Assembly: GCA_003212395.1 (NCBI GenBank)
Contig: QCPU01000006.1
Location: 1-64,000, forward strand
Length of the DNA: 64,000 bases
Direction: 5' to 3'
DNA from: Prochlorococcus sp. AG-442-B03
GTDB lineage: Bacteria > Cyanobacteriota > Cyanobacteriia > PCC-6307 > Cyanobiaceae
This document shows positions 54,501-62,095 of this stretch, in pieces. Below the pieces are notes generated by a model. It saw only the letters and a list, made by a program, of their open reading frames with translations. It was not told the origin of the DNA and searched no databases. The translations under genes were made by a program, and so were the position numbers. Each line of letters starts with the position of its first letter. Position 1 is the stretch's first letter.

Positions 54501-55119
54501 TTTTCTCAATTACATTATCAAAAAATTCTAATCTTACAGGAAACTCATTATTGACAGGATAAATATCTATTATTTCCCCTCTCCTACTCCAGAATCCTTC
54601 TGTTGAAGTTACATTTTCCTTTGTATAACCCAGCAAAGTAAGTTTATTTGCTAATTCTTGAATCTCGATTTGAACCCCTTTATTCAAATCTAACTTGTTT
54701 TCAATTAATAAGTTTTTATTTATAAGATGAGGTTGCAGTGATCTCTCTGTTGATATAACAATATTGAGTTCCTTTTTCTCTTTTCTTATTAATTTGGATA
54801 AAACAGTAAGCTGACTAAATTCAATCTCTTTGGATTTATTAATTGATGCGTATGGTAGATGTTCAGTTGGAGGATAATATAAAACTGCTTTATCATTTAT
54901 ACCTTCAAAATAACCAATCCATTTGTAAGCAATTTCTACATTAGGACAAATTAATAATATATTTTTTTCCTCTTTTTTTGCGATGCTATCTAAGATTATT
55001 GATTTTGCATATCTACTTGAACCAACAATATTCAATTCATTATTTTTTGAAATTCTTTTTATTAATTCAGAAGTAATTTGTGAGTTAGAAATATAATCAA
55101 CTAAAGTATTTAAACTCAT
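51598..55119 (-). CDS. mfd: Transcription-repair coupling factor
   Basis: An 1173-residue SF2 translocase that removes RNA polymerase stalled at lesions and recruits UvrA. The N-terminal UvrB-like domains contain ENVTSTEGFWSRRGEIIDIY. The RNA-polymerase interaction domain is GDFIVHKNHGIGKFLKIE. The motor has Walker A CGDVGFGKTEVAVRA, DEEQRFGVRQKEK and SATPIPRTLYM, and the RecG-like QLYQLRGRVGRS. The C-terminal D7 domain follows. Length matches the family. Confidence 0.97.
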   Translation of the reverse strand: MSLNTLVDYISNSQITSELIKRISKNNELNIVGSSRYAKSIILDSIAKKEEKNILLICPNVEIAYKWIGYFEGINDKAVLYYPPTEHLPYASINKSKEIEFSQLTVLSKLIRKEKKELNIVISTERSLQPHLINKNLLIENKLDLNKGVQIEIQELANKLTLLGYTKENVTSTEGFWSRRGEIIDIYPVNNEFPVRLEFFDNVIEKIREYDPYTQKTLESINNIEIIQAGFDFLIKDKLDNLSQNSIFNSEDINKNNLDRYLGIIEKNPSNIIDFINRETILVIDELEDCKKFANNWYLDSESNFDNYAYELNENLKNNDINSEAKPNLHLKFDAILNSLGNFNLIKFYEFESKVNIDNRFLLNDKRLNSYSKNIGKLSNDINKNIKNNEKVWILSAQPLRTRSLLFEHECNTNFLNNPNDNDEAFKSINSSTPLIIKNKNNYEIEGFYLPIWKVVLITDKELFSQQSLFNNVFIRRKKRSVNSNINVNKISPGDFIVHKNHGIGKFLKIEKINITGDSRDYLVIQYQDGKISVAADQLGSVNRYRSSGKIKPKINKLGGTEWERIKDKNKKQIKKVAVDILKLYAKREKLKGYTYPEDGPWQDELEESFPYQPTPDQITAVEEIKSDMESDKPMDRLVCGDVGFGKTEVAVRAIFKAITSGKQVILLAPTTILAQQHWRTINNRFSPYPIKVSLLNRFKSVNERKEIYAGLKNNKIDLVVATHQILGKEIEIKNLGLLVIDEEQRFGVRQKEKIKKIKSNIDVLTLSATPIPRTLYMCLSGLRQMSLLNTPPPSRRSIKTYLSEIDMDVIRTAINQELDRGGQIFYVLPRISDIDQAVNKLKNMFPSLKFIVAHGQMNETELENAMIAFNNGEVDLMICTTIIESGLDIPKVNTIIIEDSHKFGLSQLYQLRGRVGRSGVQAHAWLFYPNINKINDSAKQRLKAIKDFSELGSGYQLAMKDMEIRGVGSLLGEEQSGKVNAIGYDLYIEMLHEAISEISGQEIPEVSDTQIDLPINAFIPATWILNREEKLEAYKSATECSNNDELTELATDWVNRYGNLPKPVESLIMIMRLKLLAKKCGFNKLKLKKPNILIETKLKKSTFKILKNSLANSVQNKFNFNEGEQFSIITIRGLGATEIQNQIDQLILWFGSFEREIKNFDKELIKGEQIIK

Positions 55120-55190
55120 TTATAGTTATCAATCTTGATTACAAATATCGGGTATATTATATTAGATTTTATATTGATTGTGAACAATAT

Positions 55191-55904
55191 TTGATGGATT
55201 CAGCAGCAATAAATTCTTTTATACCCACACTAGATCAGGTAGACAGTTGGTATGAAATATTTACACTTTTACCAATATTAATTGCTCTAGAATTATTATT
55301 ATCTGCTGATAATGCTGTCGCACTAGCTTCTCTTACTAAATCACTCGACAGCTCAGAATTAAGGTCAAGAGCCTTAAATATTGGAATAACAATATCTTTA
55401 TTATTTAGAATTATTCTCATCATATTATCTAATGTTCTTCTAAAGTTTATTCTTATTCGGGTTTTTGCTGGTTTTTATTTAATATACTTGTTCTTCTCTA
55501 ATGTTTTTTTAAATTCAGATATAGAAATGTCTGAAAATGGGAAAGATAATAATAAAAATAATTTTAGGTTCTTAAGGGTTGTAGCGCTTCTTTCAATTAC
55601 TGATTTTGCATTTTCCATAGACAGTATCACTACTGCAGTCGCTATAAGCGATCAATACATTTTAATTATTTTTGGAGCAGTAATTGGAGTATTAGCCTTA
55701 AGATTTACTTCGGGGATTTTTCTAAAACTTTTAGATATATTTTCTAGATTAGAAACAGCCGGTTACATAGCAATTTTAATCGTTGGGATTAAACTTTTAC
55801 TTAATACGTTAATTAAAGAAACTATTCTTCCAGACTATTATTTTTATATTCTGATTCTTTTTGCTTTCATTTGGGGATTCTCTAAAAAAGAATCTAAAAC
55901 TTAA
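55191..55904 (+). CDS. TerC family membrane protein
   Basis: A 237-residue protein with about seven hydrophobic helices. ALELLLSADNAVALASL near residue 37 and LLSITDFAFSIDSITTAVAI near 138 are the two D-N and D-S metal-site motifs of TerC. The family moves Mn or other ions or helps insert membrane proteins; a plant homologue is needed for thylakoid formation. The substrate here is not known. It overlaps the convergent fmt stop by four bases. Confidence 0.85.
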   Translation: MMDSAAINSFIPTLDQVDSWYEIFTLLPILIALELLLSADNAVALASLTKSLDSSELRSRALNIGITISLLFRIILIILSNVLLKFILIRVFAGFYLIYLFFSNVFLNSDIEMSENGKDNNKNNFRFLRVVALLSITDFAFSIDSITTAVAISDQYILIIFGAVIGVLALRFTSGIFLKLLDIFSRLETAGYIAILIVGIKLLLNTLIKETILPDYYFYILILFAFIWGFSKKESKT

Positions 55905-56887
55905 TCTGAAAGATATTCACCTACTGATGGCTTTAATTGCTGTATCAATTGCTTTTTGCTAGAAATGTTTTTGCCTTCAATTTTTGCTTCTAACAAAATA
56001 ATCGGATCTGTTTTAGTTGAAATTATTATTCCTTCATCTTCTATGACAGCAAGAATAATACCTGGTCTTGAATAATTGCTCATAAAAAGATATTTTTCAT
56101 ATTTAATTTTATTACCACTCAAAACTTTGATTTTAATTATTTTTAGGTTCTTACCTCTAAAAGTTGTATATGCTCGTGGGTATAAAGCTTTTACTTTTCG
56201 AGAAATTTTAATTGCCTCATTACCCCAATCAACTTTAAAGTCTGATTTTTCAATCATTCTTGCGTAAGTAATTTCTCTTCCAATGGTATTTTGTTTTGTT
56301 AATTGAGAATTAGTATTTTTATTATTATTTTCTTCTATAAAAGATGTAGCATTTAAAAATAATTTTGCAGATAAAATACTAAGTTTTTTCGATAGTGTAT
56401 TTAAATTATCGTCATTATCGATTTTAATTTTTTCTTCCAATAATAAGTCGCCAGTATCTAATCCCTCATTCATTTTCATAATTCCTACACCAGTAAATTC
56501 ATCGCCTTTTATTAGGGACCATTGGATTGGTGCAGCACCACGCCATCTTGGAAGTAATGACGCATGTGCGTTCCAGCAACCAAATTTTGGGATTTCCAAT
56601 ATCTCTTTAGGTAAAATTTTCCCGTAAGCTATAACAATAAATAAATCACATGATAGTGATTTAAGTTCATTTATAAAATGTGTATTGTCCCTGATTTTTG
56701 CGGGAGTATAAATTTTTAATGATTCATGCTCGGCAAAGATTTTTACAGGTGAGGATATTAATTTATTTCCCCTAGATCTTTTCTTATCCGGTTGGCTAAC
56801 TACTGCAATTACCTCGTGCTTAGATTTAATAAAAATATCAAGGCTCGCAATTGAATATTCAGGTGTTCCCCAGAATATAATTCTCAC
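55901..56887 (-). CDS. fmt: Methionyl-tRNA formyltransferase
   Basis: A 328-residue enzyme that formylates Met on the initiator tRNA. The start RIIFWGTPEYSIASLDIF, the active-site block NAHASLLPRWRGAAPIQWSLIKGD (N, H and D catalytic set with GVGIMKMNEGLDTGDLL) and C-terminal OB domain with ARMIEKSDFKVDWG and VKALYPRAYT match. It overlaps the TldE gene by four bases. Confidence 0.97.
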   Translation of the reverse strand: MRIIFWGTPEYSIASLDIFIKSKHEVIAVVSQPDKKRSRGNKLISSPVKIFAEHESLKIYTPAKIRDNTHFINELKSLSCDLFIVIAYGKILPKEILEIPKFGCWNAHASLLPRWRGAAPIQWSLIKGDEFTGVGIMKMNEGLDTGDLLLEEKIKIDNDDNLNTLSKKLSILSAKLFLNATSFIEENNNKNTNSQLTKQNTIGREITYARMIEKSDFKVDWGNEAIKISRKVKALYPRAYTTFRGKNLKIIKIKVLSGNKIKYEKYLFMSNYSRPGIILAVIEDEGIIISTKTDPIILLEAKIEGKNISSKKQLIQQLKPSVGEYLSD

Positions 56888-58236
56888 GTGTCACCAGTTA
56901 TTGATAATTTATCAACCCATATATGTGGAGAAATTCCACTTGTTGTTACCTCCTGGCTTGATTCAATATTTACTATATTTTTCAAAAGATATTTGATATC
57001 CCCTGCTACAGTGGCAGATTCTATTGAGATTTTTTTACCGTTTTTGTAGAGCCATCCATCAAATGGAAGAGAGAATGAACCTTGACTTGCTCTGACACCT
57101 GCATGAATTGCGTTTAATTCTTCAATATAAACAAATTCTTTCTCATAAGTAGAGTGATCTAATGATATTTTTAGATCAGAGTTTTCCTCTGATTTCTCAA
57201 CTACTATCCAATCAGGAGATACTGAGACTTTTGATCCTAGTCCAGCGTGGCCTGTAGGGATTGTTTTAAATATTCTTGCAGTTGATTCAGAATGTATAAA
57301 ATTTTCAATTCTCCCTTTGTTAATTAAACATAGTCTTTTGGTAGGAGTTCCTTCTCCATCAAATGGTGATGAAGAAATATTCTCTTCGTGAAGACCATCA
57401 TCATAAATATTAAGTGCTTCTGTAGATAGCTTCTCTCCAATAGAATTTTTATTAGATAAGCTGACCCCATCTAAAATGCTTCTAGCATTAAACATTGAAC
57501 TAAAGGCATTAATGATGGTTAAAAAAGACTCTGGTGAAAAACATATTAAATATTTATCAGTTTTAATAGATGAATAATTTAAATGAGAAATTGTTTTATT
57601 AGAAGCGTCTTTAATACACGACTCTATGTCTATATCTTCAACTCCATATCCAAGTTTTACAGAACCTGAGCTACGAGGTTTCTTATTTTTCTCTTCTGCT
57701 CTTGCATATAAATAAAGTGCAGCTTGACTTTTGGTATAACTCCGAAAGGCACCATCACTATTTGCATAAACTCTTTCATAAAAACTCTCAGATAGACCAT
57801 TATATGGAACAGATTTTATGGATTCATGACTTTCTAATAGTTTAACTTCTGCTTCTCTTAAAATCGTAAGTAATTTTTTAATTCCAACAGGATTTCTTTT
57901 TTTTGCATCCTTAACTTCAATAGGATCCTTGGCTAGTGGAGAGAATTCTGTTATTTCATTCTTGTTGCCAAAATCAGATGCAATATTTGCTTGATTTAGA
58001 GCCTTTTTAATACCAGATTCACTAATATCACTTGTTGTTGTAATACCAACTAAATTAGATTCGTTCCAAACTCTTAAAGTTAAAATTTGTTTTTGTGAGG
58101 CCTTAAGTTGTTTAGCCTCACCTTTATCTACTTGCACAGAATAATCATTAGAAAAGCTTGCACCATAATCCCATTTTTTAAGATTTAGGAAATCTGCAGC
58201 TTTGGAGATTTGAGCTGTAATTTCTTTTGAATTCAT
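56884..58236 (-). CDS. tldE: TldE/PmbA metalloprotease-like protein
   Basis: A 450-residue partner of TldD in a heterodimeric zinc protease that degrades or trims peptides such as modified peptides and antitoxins in E. coli. NDYSVQVDKGEAKQL, TLRVWNESNLVGITTTSDIS and the C-terminal DGWLYKNGKKISIESATVAG are family blocks. TldE has no metal-binding HExxxH, and none is present here. It is placed three bases after tldD. Confidence 0.92.
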   Translation of the reverse strand: MNSKEITAQISKAADFLNLKKWDYGASFSNDYSVQVDKGEAKQLKASQKQILTLRVWNESNLVGITTTSDISESGIKKALNQANIASDFGNKNEITEFSPLAKDPIEVKDAKKRNPVGIKKLLTILREAEVKLLESHESIKSVPYNGLSESFYERVYANSDGAFRSYTKSQAALYLYARAEEKNKKPRSSGSVKLGYGVEDIDIESCIKDASNKTISHLNYSSIKTDKYLICFSPESFLTIINAFSSMFNARSILDGVSLSNKNSIGEKLSTEALNIYDDGLHEENISSSPFDGEGTPTKRLCLINKGRIENFIHSESTARIFKTIPTGHAGLGSKVSVSPDWIVVEKSEENSDLKISLDHSTYEKEFVYIEELNAIHAGVRASQGSFSLPFDGWLYKNGKKISIESATVAGDIKYLLKNIVNIESSQEVTTSGISPHIWVDKLSITGDT

Positions 58237-58239
58237 ATC

Positions 58240-59664
58240 CTATCTTCCGCCAACAGTGATTGAATCAACCTTAATATGAGGTTGGCCAACAGTTACGTTG
58301 ACACTTCCACTAATGGATCCACAGAATCCAGGCGCTAATTCGAGGTCATTTCCGCACATTGATATTTTTGGCATAACTTCTTTAGCCTCACCAATCAAAG
58401 TTGCTCCCTTTACCGGACTAGTTAATTTTCCATTTTTAATAAGATATCCTTCTTCTACCGCAAAATTAAATTGCCCTGTAGCACCTACACTGCCGCCACC
58501 CATTGATTTGCAGTAAAGACCATCACTAATACTATTGATTAAATCCTCTTTCGAGTGCTCACCTTTGGCTATATATGTATTTCTCATTCTTGAAGCTGCA
58601 GCAAAAGAATAATTTTGTCTTCTTCCACTTCCTGTTCTTTTATGGCCAGTTCTTAATTCACCTGCCCTATCTGATATGAATTTTTTTAAAATTCCATCTT
58701 TTATCAGAACTGATTTTTCGGGTTCCATACCTTCATCATCTACTGATAATGAACCAAAGGATCCTTCTGATATCCCTTCATCTATTGCTGTTACAGATTC
58801 ATGAGCAATTTTTTCATTCAATTTATTCTCAAAAGGTGTTGTTCCTCTCTCTATTTGAGTAGTTTCAAGTAAATGACCGCAGGCTTCGTGGAATATAACG
58901 CCACCAAACTTATTTGCTAATACAACTGGCATTTGTCCCGCATCAACATAATCTGCATACAACATATTCATTGAACTTTCAAACACATCATTAGCTGCTT
59001 TTTCGTGATCCCATAATCTGAATTCATTAGGCATTCCTGACGATCCAAATCTTCTGCTTCCACTAGATCTATATTGAGCATCACTAGCAATTACGTTAAG
59101 TCCAACTGTTTGATACAACCTAATATCGGAGGCATAGGTTCCATCGCTGGAGGCAATAATAACTTCTTGCAGATTTCTTGAGTAACTTCCTTTTCTAGTT
59201 ATGATCTTATTATTCTTTTTTAGAGATTTTGTGCTGACTAATAGTTTTTCACTTATCTCATGAATCGATGGGACTTCATTAATCCATTTTTTCTTAGGTA
59301 AACTATAGTCTTTATGTTTATTTAAACCGTTAAATACTTCTCTTTTTTTGTTGTCTGTTATGTCTAACATCTCAATAGCCTGAGATACAGATCTCATCAA
59401 GCCGTGCTTTGTTAAATCATTTGTACTTACAAATCCATCCTTTTTTTCTTTGAAAATTCTAATACCCGCACCCCTTCCAAATGATGGACTTACACTTGTA
59501 ATAAAATCTTCCTCAGCTAACACGCTCGAGTTGTCGGTATTCTCTATAAATATTTCTACAAAATCAGCGCCAAGTCCAATACCATAGAAAATAATTTCTT
59601 CTAATAAGTCTTTATTGCAACTACCAAAAACGATTTCATTTGATTTGATTTGTGACGAAAGCAT
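58240..59664 (-). CDS. tldD: TldD metalloprotease
   Basis: A 474-residue catalytic subunit. The metal motif is FHEACGHLLETTQ (HExxxH) at about residues 252-264, and GSGRRQNYSFAAASRMRNTYI and CGNDLELAPGFCGSISGSVNVTVGQPHI are typical late blocks. With TldE it forms a cytosolic protease; partner is encoded immediately downstream, so they should be co-expressed. Upstream is acsF, 30 bases away on the same strand, with no visible functional link. Confidence 0.95.
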   Translation of the reverse strand: MLSSQIKSNEIVFGSCNKDLLEEIIFYGIGLGADFVEIFIENTDNSSVLAEEDFITSVSPSFGRGAGIRIFKEKKDGFVSTNDLTKHGLMRSVSQAIEMLDITDNKKREVFNGLNKHKDYSLPKKKWINEVPSIHEISEKLLVSTKSLKKNNKIITRKGSYSRNLQEVIIASSDGTYASDIRLYQTVGLNVIASDAQYRSSGSRRFGSSGMPNEFRLWDHEKAANDVFESSMNMLYADYVDAGQMPVVLANKFGGVIFHEACGHLLETTQIERGTTPFENKLNEKIAHESVTAIDEGISEGSFGSLSVDDEGMEPEKSVLIKDGILKKFISDRAGELRTGHKRTGSGRRQNYSFAAASRMRNTYIAKGEHSKEDLINSISDGLYCKSMGGGSVGATGQFNFAVEEGYLIKNGKLTSPVKGATLIGEAKEVMPKISMCGNDLELAPGFCGSISGSVNVTVGQPHIKVDSITVGGR

Positions 59665-59694
59665 TTGAGTCTATAAATCTTCTCTGAATAAAGA

Positions 59695-60867
59695 TTATCT
59701 AATCGAAGGTTGGAAATCTTTGCTATCTAGAGGTTTTAATAAGTATAGTCTTAATAACTGGTAACCGTTTGATAAATATTTAGGTAATTTTTTTAAAGTT
59801 TTAGATACTTTATTTCCCTCACTGCTTGCAATATCAGAAAGAACTTTATTATTCTCAACTATCTTATCTAATCTTCCATAAAAAGATTTATCATAAACGT
59901 CCAGTACTACAGGAAAAACTCTAGCAGAAGTCTCATTTGTTTTATTAATAACATACTGGTCGTAATCTTTAGCATCTAATCCTAAAGAAGCGTAGAAATC
60001 CTTTTTGATCCCCAGATCCCTTGCATACATAGTTGCAAATACAGCAAGTAAGAAAAACCTAGACCATAACTTGGATGTTAATGGAAGATTGTTCAAAAAA
60101 TATCTAAATCTATGGAAATAGTCAAATAGTGGATGTGTAAAGGTAGAGCCCCCAATGGTAATTTTTTGGCTTAATGATTTAACGGTACGTGGTTGTGCTT
60201 TCATTAATGCGTCAAAAAAGTCACCATGCCTATTTTCATCTTGACACCAATTCTCAAAGTAATTAAAAAGTGGAAAAATCTTGCTATCTGGGTTCTTTTC
60301 CAAATGCCTATAAATTGCGATGTATCTCCAATAACCTATTTTTTCGGATAAATAAGTGGCGTAAAAAATACTTCGTGGTGGGAAATAAGTGTAGTCTTTA
60401 TTGGCTGTTAAAAAACCTAGATCTAACTGTAGTCCAAAGTCACTCATTGATTTATTTAAAAAACCTGCATGTCTTGCTTCATCTCTGGCCATATGAGCAA
60501 AACATTCAGCAAGAAGAGGGTTTTTGTTTTTAATCCTCTTGCTAAGTTCCTTGTAAAGTAAAAAACCTGAGAATTCTGAAGTACAACTTCCCTCAAGAAA
60601 ATCGACAAAAAGCTCTCTTGTCTCAGGATCCAATTTATCTGCAGCGCCTTCAAATTCAGTATTTCTTACAAAATGATGCCTATTGTAATCTTTCCTAAAT
60701 TCTTCACATATAGCTTCCAATTCCTCATCGTTTATTGATAAATCCATATTTTCCATTGCCTCAAAGTCTGTTGTATAGAATCTTGGTGACAAAATTGTTT
60801 CTTTTGCTGGTGTCTTACCATTATTGATATCCTTTTTATTTTTTGATTCAACAGTTGATTGAGCCAT
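59695..60867 (-). CDS. acsF: Mg-protoporphyrin IX monomethyl ester (oxidative) cyclase
   Basis: A 390-residue diiron enzyme that closes ring E of chlorophyll with O2. Ligands are visible: E-x-x-H pairs in [11 protein letters not shown] through [16 protein letters not shown] and in [41 protein letters not shown] and the [13 protein letters not shown] end are usual. Length fits the family (about 350-390). It depends on oxygen and is related in pathway to chlH in this window. Confidence 0.97.
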   Translation of the reverse strand: MAQSTVESKNKKDINNGKTPAKETILSPRFYTTDFEAMENMDLSINDEELEAICEEFRKDYNRHHFVRNTEFEGAADKLDPETRELFVDFLEGSCTSEFSGFLLYKELSKRIKNKNPLLAECFAHMARDEARHAGFLNKSMSDFGLQLDLGFLTANKDYTYFPPRSIFYATYLSEKIGYWRYIAIYRHLEKNPDSKIFPLFNYFENWCQDENRHGDFFDALMKAQPRTVKSLSQKITIGGSTFTHPLFDYFHRFRYFLNNLPLTSKLWSRFFLLAVFATMYARDLGIKKDFYASLGLDAKDYDQYVINKTNETSARVFPVVLDVYDKSFYGRLDKIVENNKVLSDIASSEGNKVSKTLKKLPKYLSNGYQLLRLYLLKPLDSKDFQPSIR

Positions 60868-60947
60868 CTTTTATTTGATTTATTAATACTATTATTTACT
60901 ATGATTTGTATTTTTGAGGGAAAAGTTAACTTGGTGTTATTGTTTTT

Positions 60948-61526
60948 TTAATTAACTCCTATTAACTTTTGCCCATTCAATCTTTGAAGTACTCTTGAAA
61001 TAATTAATTTTAGGGTAATTCTTTTTTCGTCAATAAGAAAAGATTCAATAATGCTGGGTTGTTGATTAGGTTTTGATAAAGAAATACTTTTTAATGAACT
61101 AATGTCATCTTTCTCAAAGGATAACCAAAAGTTACATGTATCTTTAATTTCACAATTTATTACCCAACATTTATCTCCAGCGATAGGTCTAATAGTGTTT
61201 GAGAGGTTTATATTCTTTATTTCTAATCCTCTTTGATTAATTTCCTCTATAAGTGCAGGAATTAAATGTATGTTAATAAATTCTTGGAAAGGCTTTTTCT
61301 CTACTGGGAGTTCTTTTTTGGGTTTTGTGATAGGTTTGGCGGTAGTATCAATTTCATTTTTTATAAGAACCTTAGAAGCAGAATTACTTTCAGAATTGCT
61401 ATTTTTAGTATCCTTATTGATAACTTTTTCTGATTTAGGTTCTTTTAATTCCTCATAGTCAGGTTTAGTAGTGTTGTCAGATAATTCTTTATTAACTACA
61501 TTATTTTTGTCTAAATTTTCTTCCAT
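60948..61526 (-). CDS. DUF2996 family protein
   Basis: A 192-residue protein. The first 75 residues are charged and disordered (Lys/Glu/Ser/Thr-rich, with PKKELPVEKKPF). The C-terminal about 115 residues match DUF2996: QEFINIHLIPALIEEINQR, CWVINCEI and IIESFLIDEKRITLKLIISR before LQRLNGQK. Function is unknown; cyanobacteria-restricted. It is soluble with no export signal. Confidence 0.75.
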   Translation of the reverse strand: MEENLDKNNVVNKELSDNTTKPDYEELKEPKSEKVINKDTKNSNSESNSASKVLIKNEIDTTAKPITKPKKELPVEKKPFQEFINIHLIPALIEEINQRGLEIKNINLSNTIRPIAGDKCWVINCEIKDTCNFWLSFEKDDISSLKSISLSKPNQQPSIIESFLIDEKRITLKLIISRVLQRLNGQKLIGVN

Positions 61527-61584
61527 AAAAAAAACTATTTATTTTATTATAAATTAAAAAATATTTTTTAATAAATTTATTTTT

Positions 61585-62028
61585 CTACCAATCATTATTA
61601 GCATTATCCCAGTCATCTTCATTATCTGGATTTGAATAATCTAGATCTTTTTTTAAATTATTATCATTAATATTTTTGACTACTCTGTAATTAACAGAAA
61701 TTGTTGGTTGAGTTTCTCTTATATCCCTTTGTGGCGGCATCTCAACGTTTGGTTCCATATCTTCCTCATTATTAGGTGATACGAAATCATCTTCTACATT
61801 TTCAATATTTTTTTTTCTGAAACGAGTACTAGTAATTGTTGTATTCAATAAAGTACTTACAAATAAACCAGAAAAAAATGAAATACTGATTAACTTACCT
61901 ATACTTACTTCTTGGAGAGTCCATTTAAAGTATCTAAATGAAGTCTTCTGATTATTATTTGTATATAATAAAATTTGAAAAATTATTATTAAAAAAAGAG
62001 TTAATAATAAATATTTTTTCTTAAACAT
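61585..62028 (-). CDS. Membrane protein with acidic Asn/Asp-rich tail, 147 aa
   Basis: Two hydrophobic helices (about residues 5-22 and 43-62) frame a short polar loop, followed by a long acidic, Pro/Asn-rich tail ending NEDDWDNANNDW. The layout resembles LapA-type or similar two-helix proteins but the tail is unusual. No family is recognised with confidence. It lies 57 bases upstream of the DUF2996 gene on the same strand. Confidence 0.5.
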   Translation of the reverse strand: MFKKKYLLLTLFLIIIFQILLYTNNNQKTSFRYFKWTLQEVSIGKLISISFFSGLFVSTLLNTTITSTRFRKKNIENVEDDFVSPNNEEDMEPNVEMPPQRDIRETQPTISVNYRVVKNINDNNLKKDLDYSNPDNEDDWDNANNDW

Positions 62029-62095
62029 AATTCTAAAAAAGTTATCTTAAATTTTTTTGGTTAATATTTCCATAATATATATTTGTGAAAATTAT